Assembly (NCBI RefSeq): GCF_900129305.1
Contig: NZ_FQVB01000020.1
Coordinates: 1-64,000, forward strand
Direction: 5' to 3'
Length of the DNA stretch: 64,000 bases
DNA from: Desulfacinum infernum DSM 9756
GTDB taxonomy: Bacteria; Desulfobacterota; Syntrophobacteria; Syntrophobacterales; DSM-9756
The position numbers and the translations under genes are program-made. Position 1 is the stretch's first letter. Each line of letters begins with the position of its first letter. Positions 8,304-18,028 of the stretch are shown in pieces. The notes under the pieces were generated by a model. It had not been told where the DNA came from. It was given only the letters and a program-made list of their open reading frames with translations, and did not search any database.

Positions 8304-9575
8304 TCAGGCTTGAGGATGCGGCACCGAGCGCGGTCCCAGCCGCGAAAGAAACCAGTAGACGATGCCTGCGCCCAGAAGCCCCGGCAGGGACGATCCCACG
8401 GGCCAGGCGGCCCGCAGGGCCCACTGGTAGATGGAGAAGCCCACGGCCCAGGCCGCCACCGCCCGGGGGTTGACGCCGCCCACATACCAGTAGTCGCCGC
8501 GCCCTTCCAGTTCCGACGCTTGGTAGCGCATACGGCGAACCACGAAGTAGTCCGTCAGCACCACGCCGAAGATGGGACAAAAGAGCGAACCGATAAAAAG
8601 CAGGAAATACTCGTACTGGGTCACGGGAAAGACCAGCGCCAAGAGGGTTCCGAAAAGGCCTCCCAGTACGATGCCCCGTTTTTCCCCAAGGCGCGGAGCG
8701 ACGTTCAGGGCCGACACGGCCGTGGAGTAGATGTCCAGGAAGGTGGTGGTGAAAGTGGAAAAGACCACAACCATCAGAGCCGGCACCACCCAACCCATCT
8801 GCGCCATGAGTTCCAGCACGATTCCCGACGGATCCTGGGCCCCGGTGGCCAAGGCCGCGAGAAGCCCCAAGACGTACATCCAGGAACTGACCACGAAATA
8901 ACCCCACCATGTTCCCCAAAAGCAAGGCCCGGTCCGAGTGGAAAAGCGGGAGTAGTCCGAAACCAAGGGCAGCCAGGAGATGGGCATGGCGATGACCAAG
9001 TCGAGACCGACCATGAGCGCCATTTCCGACGGCCTGGCCGGAATCGCCAACAGATCCTTCATGGGATACTTGGCCAGCACCACCCAGGTCATGATCCCGC
9101 ACAGAACCAGCAGACCGGTGACACTCACGGAATGCAGCCATTTCCAGTGGCGCTGACCGCCCAGGGCCCACAAGGTGGTGACGATTCCCGAGACGACGAT
9201 CCACAGCCCGGGACTGGAAAAGGCCAGCGTCTCCCGAACGAGATTGTGGGCCGCCTCCCCGCAGATAAGCAGCATCACCGCGGTCCATCCCACCAATTGA
9301 ACGATGTTGAGAAGTGAGGGCAGGTACGAGCCGCGGACCCCGAAGGACGGCCGCAGCCCCACCATGGTGGGAATGCCTTCCCGACTTCCGATAACCCCTC
9401 CCAGGGCCAAGAAGGTGTTGCCCACGGCATGTCCCACAAGAACCGCCAGCAGCCCCGCCGCCAGCCCCAAGGGGACCACCAGTCCCCCCGCCCAAATTTC
9501 GGCAAGGGAAACGCCGGCTCCGGCCCACAGAAGAAAGTAGTCCAAACCACCCATCTTTCGTTCCAAACTCTGCAT
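8304..9575 (-). CDS. NCS1-family purine/cytosine or hydroxymethylpyrimidine permease (CytX/CodB-like)
   Basis: A 423-residue membrane protein with about twelve hydrophobic segments, of the nucleobase:cation symporter-1 family. It has the N-terminal L-W-A-G-A-G-V-S-L-A-E-I helix, the G-L-R-P-S-F-G-V-R-G-S loop and the V-S-D-Y-S-R-F segment typical of CytX/CodB transporters. The substrate could be cytosine, a purine or hydroxymethylpyrimidine (thiamine salvage), and the sequence alone does not decide. The ATG at 9575 has a GGGGAGAC Shine-Dalgarno; upstream in-frame ATGs would consume the structured leader. The leader lacks TPP-riboswitch landmarks but is structured (9624-9680). Confidence 0.85.
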   Translation of the reverse strand: MQSLERKMGGLDYFLLWAGAGVSLAEIWAGGLVVPLGLAAGLLAVLVGHAVGNTFLALGGVIGSREGIPTMVGLRPSFGVRGSYLPSLLNIVQLVGWTAVMLLICGEAAHNLVRETLAFSSPGLWIVVSGIVTTLWALGGQRHWKWLHSVSVTGLLVLCGIMTWVVLAKYPMKDLLAIPARPSEMALMVGLDLVIAMPISWLPLVSDYSRFSTRTGPCFWGTWWGYFVVSSWMYVLGLLAALATGAQDPSGIVLELMAQMGWVVPALMVVVFSTFTTTFLDIYSTAVSALNVAPRLGEKRGIVLGGLFGTLLALVFPVTQYEYFLLFIGSLFCPIFGVVLTDYFVVRRMRYQASELEGRGDYWYVGGVNPRAVAAWAVGFSIYQWALRAAWPVGSSLPGLLGAGIVYWFLSRLGPRSVPHPQA

Positions 9576-9623
9576 CTGTCTCCCCTCGTCACTCCCCTTA
9601 CGGGTTAAGCCCCAACACAGGAG

Positions 9624-9680
9624 TTCGCGACCGCGAATCCCGAAACACTCCAGGCCCATAGGGCCATCTTTCGTTTCGGG
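9624..9680 (-). promoter_or_regulatory. Structured 5' leader of the NCS1 permease gene
   Basis: On the minus strand an 8-bp outer stem (CCCGAAAC with GTTTCGGG) encloses a second perfect stem-loop (GGCCC-TAT-GGGCC) with unpaired purine-rich segments between (9639-9680). About 1 nt later comes an inverted repeat TTCGCG-GT-CGCGAA (9624-9637). No T-tract follows, so this is not a simple terminator. The element lies 49 nt from the permease start codon and is a candidate cis-regulatory RNA or operator. No known riboswitch class was recognised. Confidence 0.5.
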
Positions 9681-9701
9681 CAGGAGGTGGGTTTTCCCGC
9701 G

Positions 9702-10349
9702 TCAGTCCACATCTTCCGGACTGTGTCTTTTCACATACAGCCCCTCTTCCAGATAGATGGCCTTCACCACGCCTTCCAGGTCCTTTCGGCGCATGGAGGT
9801 GTCGATCTGGAGAAGGGAAAGAGCCTTTTCCAGGAACCGACAGCCGGCTTCCAGGGTCGGGGTGCACAGGCAGCCGGACAGCGTATAATAGCCCCACACG
9901 CGAAAGGAAAGGGGATAGTCTTCCCTTTCCGAGAGCTCCAAAAACTCATAGACGGTGCTCTCCCCGCCTTGAAAGGGACCCCGGGGCGTGACAATGGGCA
10001 GGGGCACCTCTTCGGCGATCACCTCCATCCCGTGGCGCTCCCGAAGATACAACCGGAGCTCCCACACCTCCTCCTCCGTGAGATACCGAAGGACCTCTTC
10101 CCGGGCCGTCTTCCGTTGGAGTTCATCCAGTAAATCGTAGTCCGCCACCAGACTTTCCAGGGGCGCCAAGGGCTCGGACCGGTCCAGCCGATACCAGTTG
10201 AAGCGGACATGGTAGTAAGTGAGCTTCCCCTTTTGAAGCTCCCCGATGGAGTAAGCCCGGAAGAGGCGCATAGGCCGGATCCCGCCGCTCCCCTCGTCGG
10301 ACCCGCGCCCACCCCTGATCACATGGAATCGCCTTGCCATGGCGCGCAT
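9702..10349 (-). CDS. Hypothetical protein
   Basis: A 215-residue soluble protein with no recognised family. It is rich in charged and aromatic residues, with no signal peptide or membrane helix. A stretch of alternating acidic and basic residues (about 75-115) suggests helices, and a T-L-S-G-C-L-C-T-P-T segment (about 158-167) has two close cysteines. The start at 10349 has GAGGAAA directly upstream; 10340 is an alternative. The permease gene lies 126 nt downstream on the same strand with a structured spacer, so cotranscription is possible but not shown. The stop is TGA. Confidence 0.7.
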   Translation of the reverse strand: MRAMARRFHVIRGGRGSDEGSGGIRPMRLFRAYSIGELQKGKLTYYHVRFNWYRLDRSEPLAPLESLVADYDLLDELQRKTAREEVLRYLTEEEVWELRLYLRERHGMEVIAEEVPLPIVTPRGPFQGGESTVYEFLELSEREDYPLSFRVWGYYTLSGCLCTPTLEAGCRFLEKALSLLQIDTSMRRKDLEGVVKAIYLEEGLYVKRHSPEDVD

Positions 10350-10425
10350 TTTCCTCTACCTAACAATCATGGCCAAGCTCGCCTCCCCGCATGGAAAAAG
10401 AGGTCGCCATGCGAGGGGCTTTTCG

Positions 10426-10478
10426 GTGGGAGCCGGCTTGCCGGCGATCCCGATCGCGGCCGAGGCCGCTCCTACAAA
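10426..10478. repeat. REP-like doublet of inverted GC-rich palindromes
   Basis: Two palindromic halves sit head to head: GTGGGAGCCGGCTTGCCGGCGAT then GATCGCGGCCGAGGCCGC followed by TCCTACAAAG. The GTGGGAGC...GCTCCTAC pairing is the hallmark of REP/REPIN elements seen in many proteobacteria. It lies in the 196-nt space ahead of the diguanylate cyclase gene. Confidence 0.75.
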
Positions 10479-10545
10479 GAAACGAGAACGCCGTTCTTTC
10501 ACGTTGAACTCGTTTGAGCCCCCATGGCCTGGAAAGCGGTAGAAC

Positions 10546-11589
10546 ATGTACGACATCGAGCTCATACTGGAAAACGCCAAGAGAAACGAAGAGATCGCTC
10601 GGAAGCTCTTCGATGTGGAGGTCTGCATCCTCTCCATCGCCAACTTCCACGACCTTCTGGAACGCCTCCTACATCTCATTGAAACCAAATTCCGGATCCC
10701 CTACGTTTGGCTTTCCCTCGTGGACAGCCGTCTCTTTGCGCCGGCCATGGACCCCCTGCAGCGCTCACCGCATCTCAGACACCGCCTGAACCTGGCTTCC
10801 CTGAAAGACCTTCTGGATGTGGTGGGCTCCGACGGTACCCCTGTGCTGGCCAACAACGATCTGCGTCGCTTCTACAAACTCTTTCCCAAGGATCAAGCCT
10901 ACGCCATCGGCTCCATCGCCGTGGCCCCCCTCACCCTGGATGGGGACGTCATCGGCACCCTCAATCTGGCCGACACCAGCCCCCAGCGCTTTCAACCGGA
11001 CATGGATACCTTTTTCCTATCACAGCTGGGCGTCAAGGTCTCCATTTGCTTTTCCAATGTCCTTTCCAGGGAAAAACTGAAATTCCTGGCCACCCGAGAC
11101 CCCCTCACGGGGCTTCCCAATCGCCGGGAGTTGGAATCCCACCTGCGTCGGGAATGCAAGCGGGCGACCCGCTATGGCACGCCGCTCTCCGTAGTTTTCC
11201 TCGATTGTGATGATTTCAAGAAAATCAACGACCGCTACGGCCACGACGCCGGGGACGCCTTCCTCAGACACGTGGCGCAGATTTTGCGGGAATCGCTTCG
11301 GGAAGAGGATCTGGTGGCGCGATTTGCCGGCGACGAATTCGTCCTGGTGCTGCCCAATCAGGGTGAGGAGGAGGCCCTGCGGGTCATGGATCGCCTCTCG
11401 CAAACACTGAGCGCCCGGCACCTGACCTACGAAGGCCAGCGCATCCGGGGCACCTTGAGCTTCGGGATCGCCGCCTGCCAAAGCGGCGCCACCCCCCCGG
11501 GCGCTCTCCTCCGGGAAGCCGACGCCGCCCTTTATGAGCACAAGAAAACCAAAAAGGGCCGCGCCACAGAAGGCCTGGAGCCGCCATAA
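10546..11589 (+). CDS. Diguanylate cyclase with N-terminal DUF484/GAF-like domain
   Basis: A 347-residue predicted c-di-GMP synthase. Residues about 1-170 match the DUF484/GAF-like pattern (helical start, then a sensor fold with I-G-S-I-A-V-A-P-L and V-I-G-T-L-N-L-A-D). Residues about 180-340 form a GGDEF domain with D-P-L-T-G-L-P-N-R-R, the metal-binding D-C-D-D-F-K-K-I-N-D and the active-site loop R-F-A-G-D-E-F. The first glycine of the signature is alanine (AGDEF), a variant known in some active cyclases. No EAL domain or membrane segment is present, so it is probably cytoplasmic. The ATG at 10546 gives the family's M-Y-D-I-E-L-I-L-E-N start. Confidence 0.9.
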   Translation: MYDIELILENAKRNEEIARKLFDVEVCILSIANFHDLLERLLHLIETKFRIPYVWLSLVDSRLFAPAMDPLQRSPHLRHRLNLASLKDLLDVVGSDGTPVLANNDLRRFYKLFPKDQAYAIGSIAVAPLTLDGDVIGTLNLADTSPQRFQPDMDTFFLSQLGVKVSICFSNVLSREKLKFLATRDPLTGLPNRRELESHLRRECKRATRYGTPLSVVFLDCDDFKKINDRYGHDAGDAFLRHVAQILRESLREEDLVARFAGDEFVLVLPNQGEEEALRVMDRLSQTLSARHLTYEGQRIRGTLSFGIAACQSGATPPGALLREADAALYEHKKTKKGRATEGLEPP

Positions 11590-11640
11590 GAAACCGGTGG
11601 GAGAGGAAACATCGACCGAATGTGCCGATCCTCTCCGCTG

Positions 11641-11674
11641 GCCGGAGGGGCGAATAACCATTCGCCCCTCCGGC
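11641..11674. terminator. Perfect 15-bp stem-loop, terminator or REP-like
   Basis: GCCGGAGGGGCGAAT and its exact complement are separated by a 4-nt AACC loop. It stands 52 nt after the diguanylate cyclase stop and is followed by TGTGTTT, a weak T-tract. The GAGGGGCG...CGCCCCTC core also links it to the GTAGGGGCGGG repeat family of this window. Confidence 0.65.
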
Positions 11675-11810
11675 TGTGTTTGAAAGGCATGGTCTCCAAA
11701 GGCGAAAAACCCGATCCGGACGCGCTCTTGGGAGCGGATCCGAGAATGGTTCTGCGGGTCAAAAGGCCGTGAATTTTTCCATTCCCTTTTTATACCCGCG
11801 GCGCATAAGC

Positions 11811-11882
11811 TCTTCCGCGGCCCTAAAGGGCTGCGCTCCAAGAAAAGCGCTCCTCCCCAAGCTTTTCGGACAGCCTCCTAAG
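11811..11882. repeat. Dispersed repeat: TCTTCCGC..CCCTAAAGGG element plus TAGGAGGCTGTCCGA end
   Basis: Positions 11811-11847 share a CTTCCGC-GCCCTAAAGGGCTGC-AGAAAAG string with 29463-29499. Positions 11866-11882, read on the minus strand, carry TTAGGAGGCTGTCCGAAAA, related to copies at 23096-23112, 23221-23242, 29316-29330, 29530-29550 and 54516-54540. The stop codon of the flanking hypothetical gene (11878-11880) lies inside this element. Confidence 0.6.
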
Positions 11883-12453
11883 CGAGGCGTTTCTCCAGTG
11901 CATCGAGCACCTGCTTTTCAAATCTTTCCGGTGCATCCTTGGGCCCGAGGGCCTTCTTCTTTCGGCCGAAGATCTCAATCGCATGTGAAGTTGTCTTCAT
12001 ATATAAGCGGTACACCCAGCGCCGCGGGTTGTCGTCCAGCGTCACGGCCACATAATTCTTGGTCTGCCGGGGCACCAGCTCCATTCCGGCGGGCAGACGG
12101 GAACGCAAAGTCACACCGAGTTCTCGCAACCATTTTTCCTCCATCGCCCCCTTGTCGTCCGCCGCCTCTTCCTTCAACGGAGGTGCCGGTTCCCCCTTCG
12201 GTCCCTCTTCCGGGGAAGGACTCGCCTCAGCCGACTCCTTCATGGGCGGCTCGCCGTCGGCCGCTTTTTCCATGGCCTTTCGGGAAGCCGCCTCATCCGT
12301 AGGCGTAGAAGCGCCCTCCCCGACGGGGGATGCCCCTTCCACTCGGGGATCTTCCGAGGGGGGAGCGGAAACCATGGATCTTTGTTTGGAAGTTTGAAAG
12401 GCGATGAAAAGCATTCCCAGGAAACTAACGACAAAGAAGATGATCGGCTTCAT
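11878..12453 (-). CDS. Hypothetical membrane-anchored protein with acidic Pro/Glu-rich linker
   Basis: A 191-residue protein from the ATG at 12453, chosen because GGAGGGG lies just upstream; an upstream start at 12501 has no support. It has one N-terminal membrane helix (about residues 3-20), then a low-complexity linker rich in Pro, Glu and Ala (about 30-110), then a compact basic C-terminal domain (about 112-191) with W-V-Y-R-L-Y-M-K and a predicted strand-helix pattern. The layout suggests an inner-membrane anchor holding a periplasmic domain. No family was recognised. The stop is TAG and falls in a dispersed repeat. Confidence 0.65.
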   Translation of the reverse strand: MKPIIFFVVSFLGMLFIAFQTSKQRSMVSAPPSEDPRVEGASPVGEGASTPTDEAASRKAMEKAADGEPPMKESAEASPSPEEGPKGEPAPPLKEEAADDKGAMEEKWLRELGVTLRSRLPAGMELVPRQTKNYVAVTLDDNPRRWVYRLYMKTTSHAIEIFGRKKKALGPKDAPERFEKQVLDALEKRLA

Positions 12454-12705
12454 GAAAAGGGCCCCTCCGTATTCGAAGTTTTCCCACAACATCAGACACA
12501 TAACCGGGATACTTACGGCACCTTGTCGATTATGTCAATAAAAACGCCTGTCTTCGGCGGACACCATTGGACCGGGACCATCATCGTAGTCCGGACGGCG
12601 CCATCGACTGAAGATATGAAAAGGTGAAAAGACGTATGAATCGGAACCCGTGATGGAATCTCTTTCACGAGGCGAGATTTTGGATATTCCGATACCGCCT
12701 CTCAT

Positions 12706-15700
12706 TTAGAGGAGAAAATAAAAGGTCGCCCCCCCTCCTTGGGTTCCTTCGGCCCAGATGGTGCCCCCATGCCGCTCAACGATTCGCTGAACCGTGGCCA
12801 GCCCGATTCCGGTCCCCGGAAAGCGCTCCCTGGAGTGGAGCCGCTGGAAAGGCCGGAAGAGTTTGTCCGCGTATTTCCCGTCGAAACCCACCCCGTTATC
12901 CCGCACAAACAAGGCGCTTTTTCCGCCAACATCCGTCCTTCCGAATTCAATCAGTGCACGGGGGCGATCCGCCGTGAACTTCCAGGCATTTTCCAATAGA
13001 TTCTGCACCAGGACGCGCAACAGGACGGGATCCCCTTCCACCTCCAAATCAGGCGCAATCCGAAAGATGACTTCCCTGCCCGAATCCTGAGCGGTCAGCA
13101 TGGCGGCCGTTTCCCGCGCCAGCTCGCTCAGGTTCACCCGCTCACGGGACACCTCCGCCCGCGCGATGCGGGAAAGCGCCAGCAGGGCGTCGATCATTTG
13201 GTTCATACGCTTTGCGGCGGAGCGAACATGATCCAGATATTCAACGCCTTGATCATCCAGGCGGTCCCGGTATTGCCTGTGGAGGATCCCGCTGAAGCCG
13301 TCGATGGCCCTGAGAGGCGCCCTCAGATCGTGGGACACCGAATAGGAAAACGCTTCCAGCTCCCGGTTCGAGGCCTCCAGTTCCGCCGTTCGTTCCGCCA
13401 CCTTACGCTCCAGCTGTTCCTTGGACTCCGTCAGGATGCGCGTCGCCCGTTTTTCCGCTTCCAGTTGCTGGAGCTTGGCGTGGTACAAAACCCCGAAGAG
13501 CGCGAGTGCAAGAGCCGCACCCAGCCCTCGAAACCACCAGGTTTGCCACCATGCCGGTTTGACCTCGACCGCAAGGGCCGTTCCCTCCTCGTTCCACACC
13601 CCGTCGTTGTTGGCTGCTTTTACGCGAAAGACATACCGACCCGGCGGAAGGTGTGCGTAGGTGGCAAAACGCCGGGAGCTGTCCACATGGTTCCAGTCCT
13701 TGTCCAGCCCCTCCAGCTTGTAGGCGTACCGGTTCTTTTCCGGGGCGCGGAAGTTGAGCGCCGAAAACCGGAAGGAAACCACGGACTGTTCATGGGTGAG
13801 CACGATCTTTTTCGTGAATGGCAACGATTGCTGAAGGGGGGAGGCGTCTCCGATGCGCACCGGGCGGTTGAAAATCAGGAGGTCCGTCAATACCACCGGC
13901 GGCTTGTAAGGATTATCCAGGATCCTTTCGGGAAAGAACGCGTTGAATCCCCGGATACCGCCGAAGAGAAGTTCCCCTTGTCGGGTCCGGTAGGCGGCCC
14001 GAACCCAGAATTGATTGCTCTGCAGGCCGTCTCCTTCATCGTAATTTCGGTACCGGCCCGTCCCCGGATCGAACCTGGAAAGGCCCTTGTTGGTGCTGAT
14101 CCAGAGCCTCCCTTCGTCGTCTTCCACGATGCCCGCCACCAGAGGGCCGGGGAGTTCCCGCGTGCCGTATTTTACGAAAGAGCGAGATCGAGGCATCCAG
14201 CGGTGGAGGCCCGCTTCCGTTCCCACCCAAATTCCGCCCTTGCGGTCCTCGTAAAGCACGGTGATGTTGTCGCTGGCAAGCCCGACCCTCTCCGCATCCA
14301 GGGTTTTTACGGTCTTCGTCTCGGGATCCAGGGCGCTCAGGCCCCCCGCCCCTCCGACCCAGAGGGTTCCATCGCGGGCCTTGAGAAGGCAGGTAAGCCA
14401 GTCGGTCGCGAGGCATCCGGCCTTTTCGCGGCACGCCGAGAAACGATCCAGCACGCCCCTTTCCGGATGGAACCGATACAGTCCTCCCCCGAAGGAAGCG
14501 ACCCATAGGGATTCCATGGAATCCTCTGGCAGCAGCGCGCTGATATTTCCATGGGGCAGGCTGTGGGGATGGTCCTCTTTGTGGACGTAGCGTTCCCATT
14601 TTCCCGTTGCAGGCTCAAAGCGGTTCAGTCCGTTTCGGGTGCCGATCCAGAGGGAGCCGTCGGGTCCGTCGACAATGCAGGTGACGTCGTTGTTGCTCAA
14701 ACTGTTGGGATCGTCCGGGTTCATAAGGAAGGACTCAAAGCGGTTGCGGACCCTGTCCCAACGGTTCACGCCGCCCCCGTTGGTCCCGACCCAGAGGGTT
14801 CCCTTCCGGTCCTCATGGAACGCGGTCACGTGGTTGTTGCTCAAAGAACGGGGATCCAGGGGGTCCCAGTGGTAGTGAGGAAAGCATATCCCTTGGGGAT
14901 CCAGCCGGTCTACACCACTTTGGGTGGCCACCCACAAGCTCCCGGCTTCGTCTTCCGCGATGTCCCATACGGTGTTGTTGGAAAGACTCACGGGCGATCG
15001 CGGGTCGTAACGATAGGCCGAAAAGCTCCGGCGCTCCTCGTCGAACCGGTTCAGGCCGCCTCCCAGGGTGGCGACCCACAGGATCCCACGACTGTCCCGA
15101 TAAATCCTGGAAACGCTGTTGTGGCTCAAAGAGGAAGGATCCGACGGGTCGGCCCTGTACGCGTGGAAAACACCCGTCGCCGGATCGAAGACATTCAAAC
15201 CCTCTTCCGTCCCCACCCACACCCGGCCGTCGCGGTCCACCATGACAGTCCACACCCGGTCACTGCTCAGGCTCCCATCGTCCCCCGGGCGATGGCGAAA
15301 AGGCTCAAACGTGCCCTCCCTCACCCGGAAGCGGTTCAGGCCGCCGCCGTAGGTGCTGATCCAAAGGGTGCCGTCCTGGGCTTCCGCAATGTCGGAAACA
15401 CTGTCGTGGCTCAGAGAGGCGGGGTCGTTGGGATCGTGACGGTAATGGAGGAACGTGCCCGATTCCGGATCCATCCGGTCCAGGCCGCGATCGGTTCCCA
15501 CCCAAAGGACGCCGCGGGAATCCTCAAAGACGCACCACACGCGATTGGAGCCGAGGCTCTCGGGATCGCTCGGATCGTGCCGGTAGTGGGTGAAGGTCTC
15601 CGTTCGGGGGTCGAAACGATCCAAGCCTCACCCCCAGGTGGCAATCCAAAGCCTGCCCTGGGAATCTTCCATCAGGCGCCAGATGACGTTGCCCCCCGGC

Positions 15701-16005
15701 CCTTTGGGATTGGGGCCGTCGTGGAAAAAGGGGACGCATTCGTAGGCGTCGAACCGGTTGAGTCCGAACCGGGTTCCCACCCACAGGAATCCGACCCGAT
15801 CCTGAAGGATGCTTAGTGCCTGACTATGAGAAAGTCCCTGACCCGGTCCCACGTGGCTCACGGAGAAGGCCGTAGCCTCGACCCCTTCGGGGCTCCGGCT
15901 CAGGGTGACTTTTGCCCCTCCTTCAGACCCGACGAGAAGCAGAATCAGAGACCACGCGGCCAGGCTCTTTCGAATGCCAGCTTTCACCCTCCACACCCCG
16001 TGCAT
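12706..16005 (-). pseudogene. Two-component-type propeller sensor histidine kinase, interrupted by one in-frame UGA
   Basis: About 1,100 codons in one frame from an ATG at 16005 (signal-peptide-like start). It has about a dozen regulator-propeller repeats of ~44 residues (pattern L-W-I/V-G-T-x-G-G-L-N-R-F/D), a Y_Y_Y domain, one membrane helix, a HisKA phosphoacceptor region (S-V-S-H-D-L-R-A-P-L-R-A) and an HATPase domain (N-L-L-E-N-A-W-K-F, D-N-G-V-G-F, G-T-G-I-G-L-A). No receiver or AraC domain follows. Codon 126 (15628-15630) is TGA where repeats normally read W-G-G-G-L; GGA to TGA is one base. The rest of the frame is intact, so the lesion is recent, a sequencing error, or read through. 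The downstream part could restart at TTG 15624 but would lack a signal peptide. Confidence 0.75.
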
Positions 16006-16019
16006 CCCAGCGCAACCAC

Positions 16020-16211
16020 TTATTTTCGAACAGAGAAGAGAGAATCGGCCTTGCAGTCGCCCGTCTGTTCCTTCACCTCGCACTCCTTGCAGAACGTTCC
16101 GTATTCCGGCCGGCTCTGCCTCTTGATGACATCCTGACCGGAAGGATACTGGGAACAATTGGAGCACCAGTGCCAGGTCTGGCTGTCCTCCTTACGGCGA
16201 TAGACCACCAT
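16020..16211 (-). CDS. Small Cys-rich (zinc-ribbon-like) protein
   Basis: A 63-residue protein with W-H-W-C-S-N-C and F-C-K-E-C plus a later G-D-C-K. Two CXXC pairs suggest a small zinc-ribbon. The start has a strong AGGAGGAG six bases upstream, and the gene ends 14 nt before the sensor kinase start, so the two probably form one transcript. Small proteins of this type are common in deltaproteobacteria; no function is known to me. Confidence 0.7.
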   Translation of the reverse strand: MVVYRRKEDSQTWHWCSNCSQYPSGQDVIKRQSRPEYGTFCKECEVKEQTGDCKADSLFSVRK

Positions 16212-16384
16212 GGCTCTCCTCCTTTCTGGCTTGGACCGTTCGTTCCGCCCCCGGGCAGCGATCGTCCGGCGCTAATGCCCATTGTAACGCACCGGACGCC
16301 GACCGCCCAGACGCAGTGACGACGGACGCGGCCACTGTCCCTTTTTCTGCCCGCTAACGCCCTAGATTATCTTCCCCTTTTCCC

Positions 16385-16413
16385 TTGACACTCCAGGGGA
16401 CCAGCGATTACAA
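16385..16413 (+). promoter_or_regulatory. Promoter of tRNA-Leu
   Basis: Perfect -35 box TTGACA (16385-16390), 17-bp spacer, then TTACAA (16408-16413) as the -10 box, 25 nt upstream of the tRNA 5' end. Confidence 0.65.
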
Positions 16414-16438
16414 GTTCCTGTGCTTCGCTGGGCGCAGT

Positions 16439-16523
16439 GCGAGAGTGGCGGAATTGGCAAACGCACTGGACTTAGGATCCAGCGCCCTCGGGCTTGGGGG
16501 TTCGACTCCCCCCTCTCGCACCA
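16439..16523 (+). tRNA. tRNA-Leu (anticodon TAG)
   Basis: An 85-nt gene with encoded CCA. The acceptor stem is GCGAGAG/CTCTCGC, the anticodon stem CTGGA/TCCAG with loop CTTAGGA gives anticodon TAG (reads CUA and other CUN codons), and the long variable arm is typical of leucine tRNAs. It should not be confused with the amber-reading pylT at 45770-45842, whose anticodon is CTA. Confidence 0.96.
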
Positions 16524-16703
16524 GTGCCGGAAGGACGGCGATGGTTAGACCGACAAACGAAGTCGGGCCCCCGAGCGGCTCACTTCGTTATATTTTTATG
16601 GACGTGCCGCCCCGCCGACACTGCGGCCCATGGGGTGTCGGGACCGCGCGCAACAGGGGGCGGGCAGGATCATGACAACACAACGGAGAGGGAAGGTTAG
16701 ATC

Positions 16704-18026
16704 GTGGACATGAAGGTTTCTGTTGCAGATGTGAGCGCAACCCAAAAGAAGCTCCAGGTGGTGGTCCCCGCCGACCGGGTTCAGAAGGAGCTGGATCGCC
16801 GTTACCGTCAGTTGGCCAAACAGGTGCGCCTCAAGGGCTTTCGACCGGGCAAGGTCCCCCGAAAGATCCTCCAATCCTACTACGGCAAGACCGTGGAAGG
16901 AGAGGTTTCCAACCAGCTCATCCAGGAAACCTATCCCGACGCCCTCAAGGAAGCTGATCTAAAGCCCCTGATGGAAGGCGACGTGGACGACTTTTCCTTC
17001 GACGAAGAGGGCACCTTCACCTATACCGCGCTGGTGGAAGTCCAGCCTGAATTCCAGGTGAGCGACTACCTGGGCCTGGAGGTGGAGAAACCCGACACCG
17101 CGATCACCGATGAGATGGTGGAGCAAGAGCTGGAAAACCTGCGCGATCGCCATGCCGAGGTAAAATCCGTCCAAGAGGACCGGGAGGCACGGCCCGGGGA
17201 TGTGGCGGTGGTGGACTTTACGCCGTTTATCGACGGGGTGCTCTACGAAAAGGGGAAAACCGCCGACTTCAATCTGGAACTGGGAGCGGGCGCCCTGCAT
17301 CCGGAGTTTGACGACAAGGTGGCGGGGCACCGCCCCGGAGAAACTTTTGAGTTCGACCTCTATTATCCAGAGGATGCCGAGAATAAGGATCTGGCCGGAA
17401 AGACCGTCCACTTCCAAGTGACCTTGAAAGAGCTCAAGGAAAAGGTGCTGCCGGAGCTGAACGACGAATTCGCCCAGAAGGTGGGGGGCCACGAGTCCCT
17501 GGAAGCGCTCAAGCAGGCGCTCCGCGAGCGGCTCCAGAAATCCCGGGAACAGGCCGCGGCCATGGCCGTTCGCCAGGCCATCATGGAACAGCTGGTGGAA
17601 AAGACCTCCTTTGAAATCTCCGAAAAGGTGGTGGAACGCGAGATCGACCGGCGGATCCAGCAGTTCGTCCACCAGTTCACCGCCCAGGGCATCAACCTGG
17701 ACCCCGCTCGTCTCAACACGCCGGAGATCCGCCAGGAACAGAGACCTCAGGCGGAACGGGACATCCGGTGGCGGCTCATCGTGGAGCAGATCGCCCGGCA
17801 GGAAGGCGTGGAGCTGAGCGACGAGGAAAAGGAGGCGGTCTATCAGGATGTGGCCCGTCTTTACCGGACCACGGTGGATGATATAAAAGAAAATTATCAG
17901 GAAAGCGCCGCGGTGCAGGAACTGATCCAGCACAAGCTTGAAGAGAAGGTCTTCAAGCTGCTTGAGGACAACGCCGTGGCGATGGCCGCACCCAAGGACC
18001 AGGAGCCGGAAGAGGCGGAGGAATAG
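16704..18026 (+). CDS. tig: Trigger factor (ribosome-associated chaperone, PPIase)
   Basis: A 440-residue trigger factor. It has the N-terminal ribosome-binding domain with the G-F-R-P-G-K-V-P signature (about residues 46-53), a central FKBP-type PPIase domain (about 155-240, with D-V-A-V-V-D-F and F-D-L-Y-Y-P-E-D) and a long helical C-terminal chaperone domain. It binds nascent chains at the ribosome exit tunnel. GTG 16704 is chosen because AGGGAAGG lies 7 nt upstream; ATG 16710 is equally compatible with homologues. It starts the tig-clpP-clpX-lon proteostasis cluster, with clpP 2 nt downstream. The stop is TAG. Confidence 0.96.
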   Translation: MDMKVSVADVSATQKKLQVVVPADRVQKELDRRYRQLAKQVRLKGFRPGKVPRKILQSYYGKTVEGEVSNQLIQETYPDALKEADLKPLMEGDVDDFSFDEEGTFTYTALVEVQPEFQVSDYLGLEVEKPDTAITDEMVEQELENLRDRHAEVKSVQEDREARPGDVAVVDFTPFIDGVLYEKGKTADFNLELGAGALHPEFDDKVAGHRPGETFEFDLYYPEDAENKDLAGKTVHFQVTLKELKEKVLPELNDEFAQKVGGHESLEALKQALRERLQKSREQAAAMAVRQAIMEQLVEKTSFEISEKVVEREIDRRIQQFVHQFTAQGINLDPARLNTPEIRQEQRPQAERDIRWRLIVEQIARQEGVELSDEEKEAVYQDVARLYRTTVDDIKENYQESAAVQELIQHKLEEKVFKLLEDNAVAMAAPKDQEPEEAEE

Positions 18027-18028
18027 CC

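Noticed and set aside
8229-9317. 362-residue plus-strand open frame
   Set aside because: Antisense to the NCS1 permease gene, composed of His/Gly/Pro/Arg-rich shadow sequence with no motif.
9576-9701. TPP riboswitch ahead of the NCS1 permease gene
   Set aside because: The conserved CUGAGA and ACCUGAUCUGG segments are missing; kept only as an unclassified structured leader.
15628-15630. Selenocysteine at the in-frame UGA of the sensor kinase
   Set aside because: The residue replaced is a glycine in a propeller turn, no SECIS-like hairpin was noticed just downstream, and no sel genes or redox motif are present.
13198-15816. Two long plus-strand open frames
   Set aside because: Antisense to the propeller sensor kinase; their repeat-like look mirrors the propeller repeats of the real gene.
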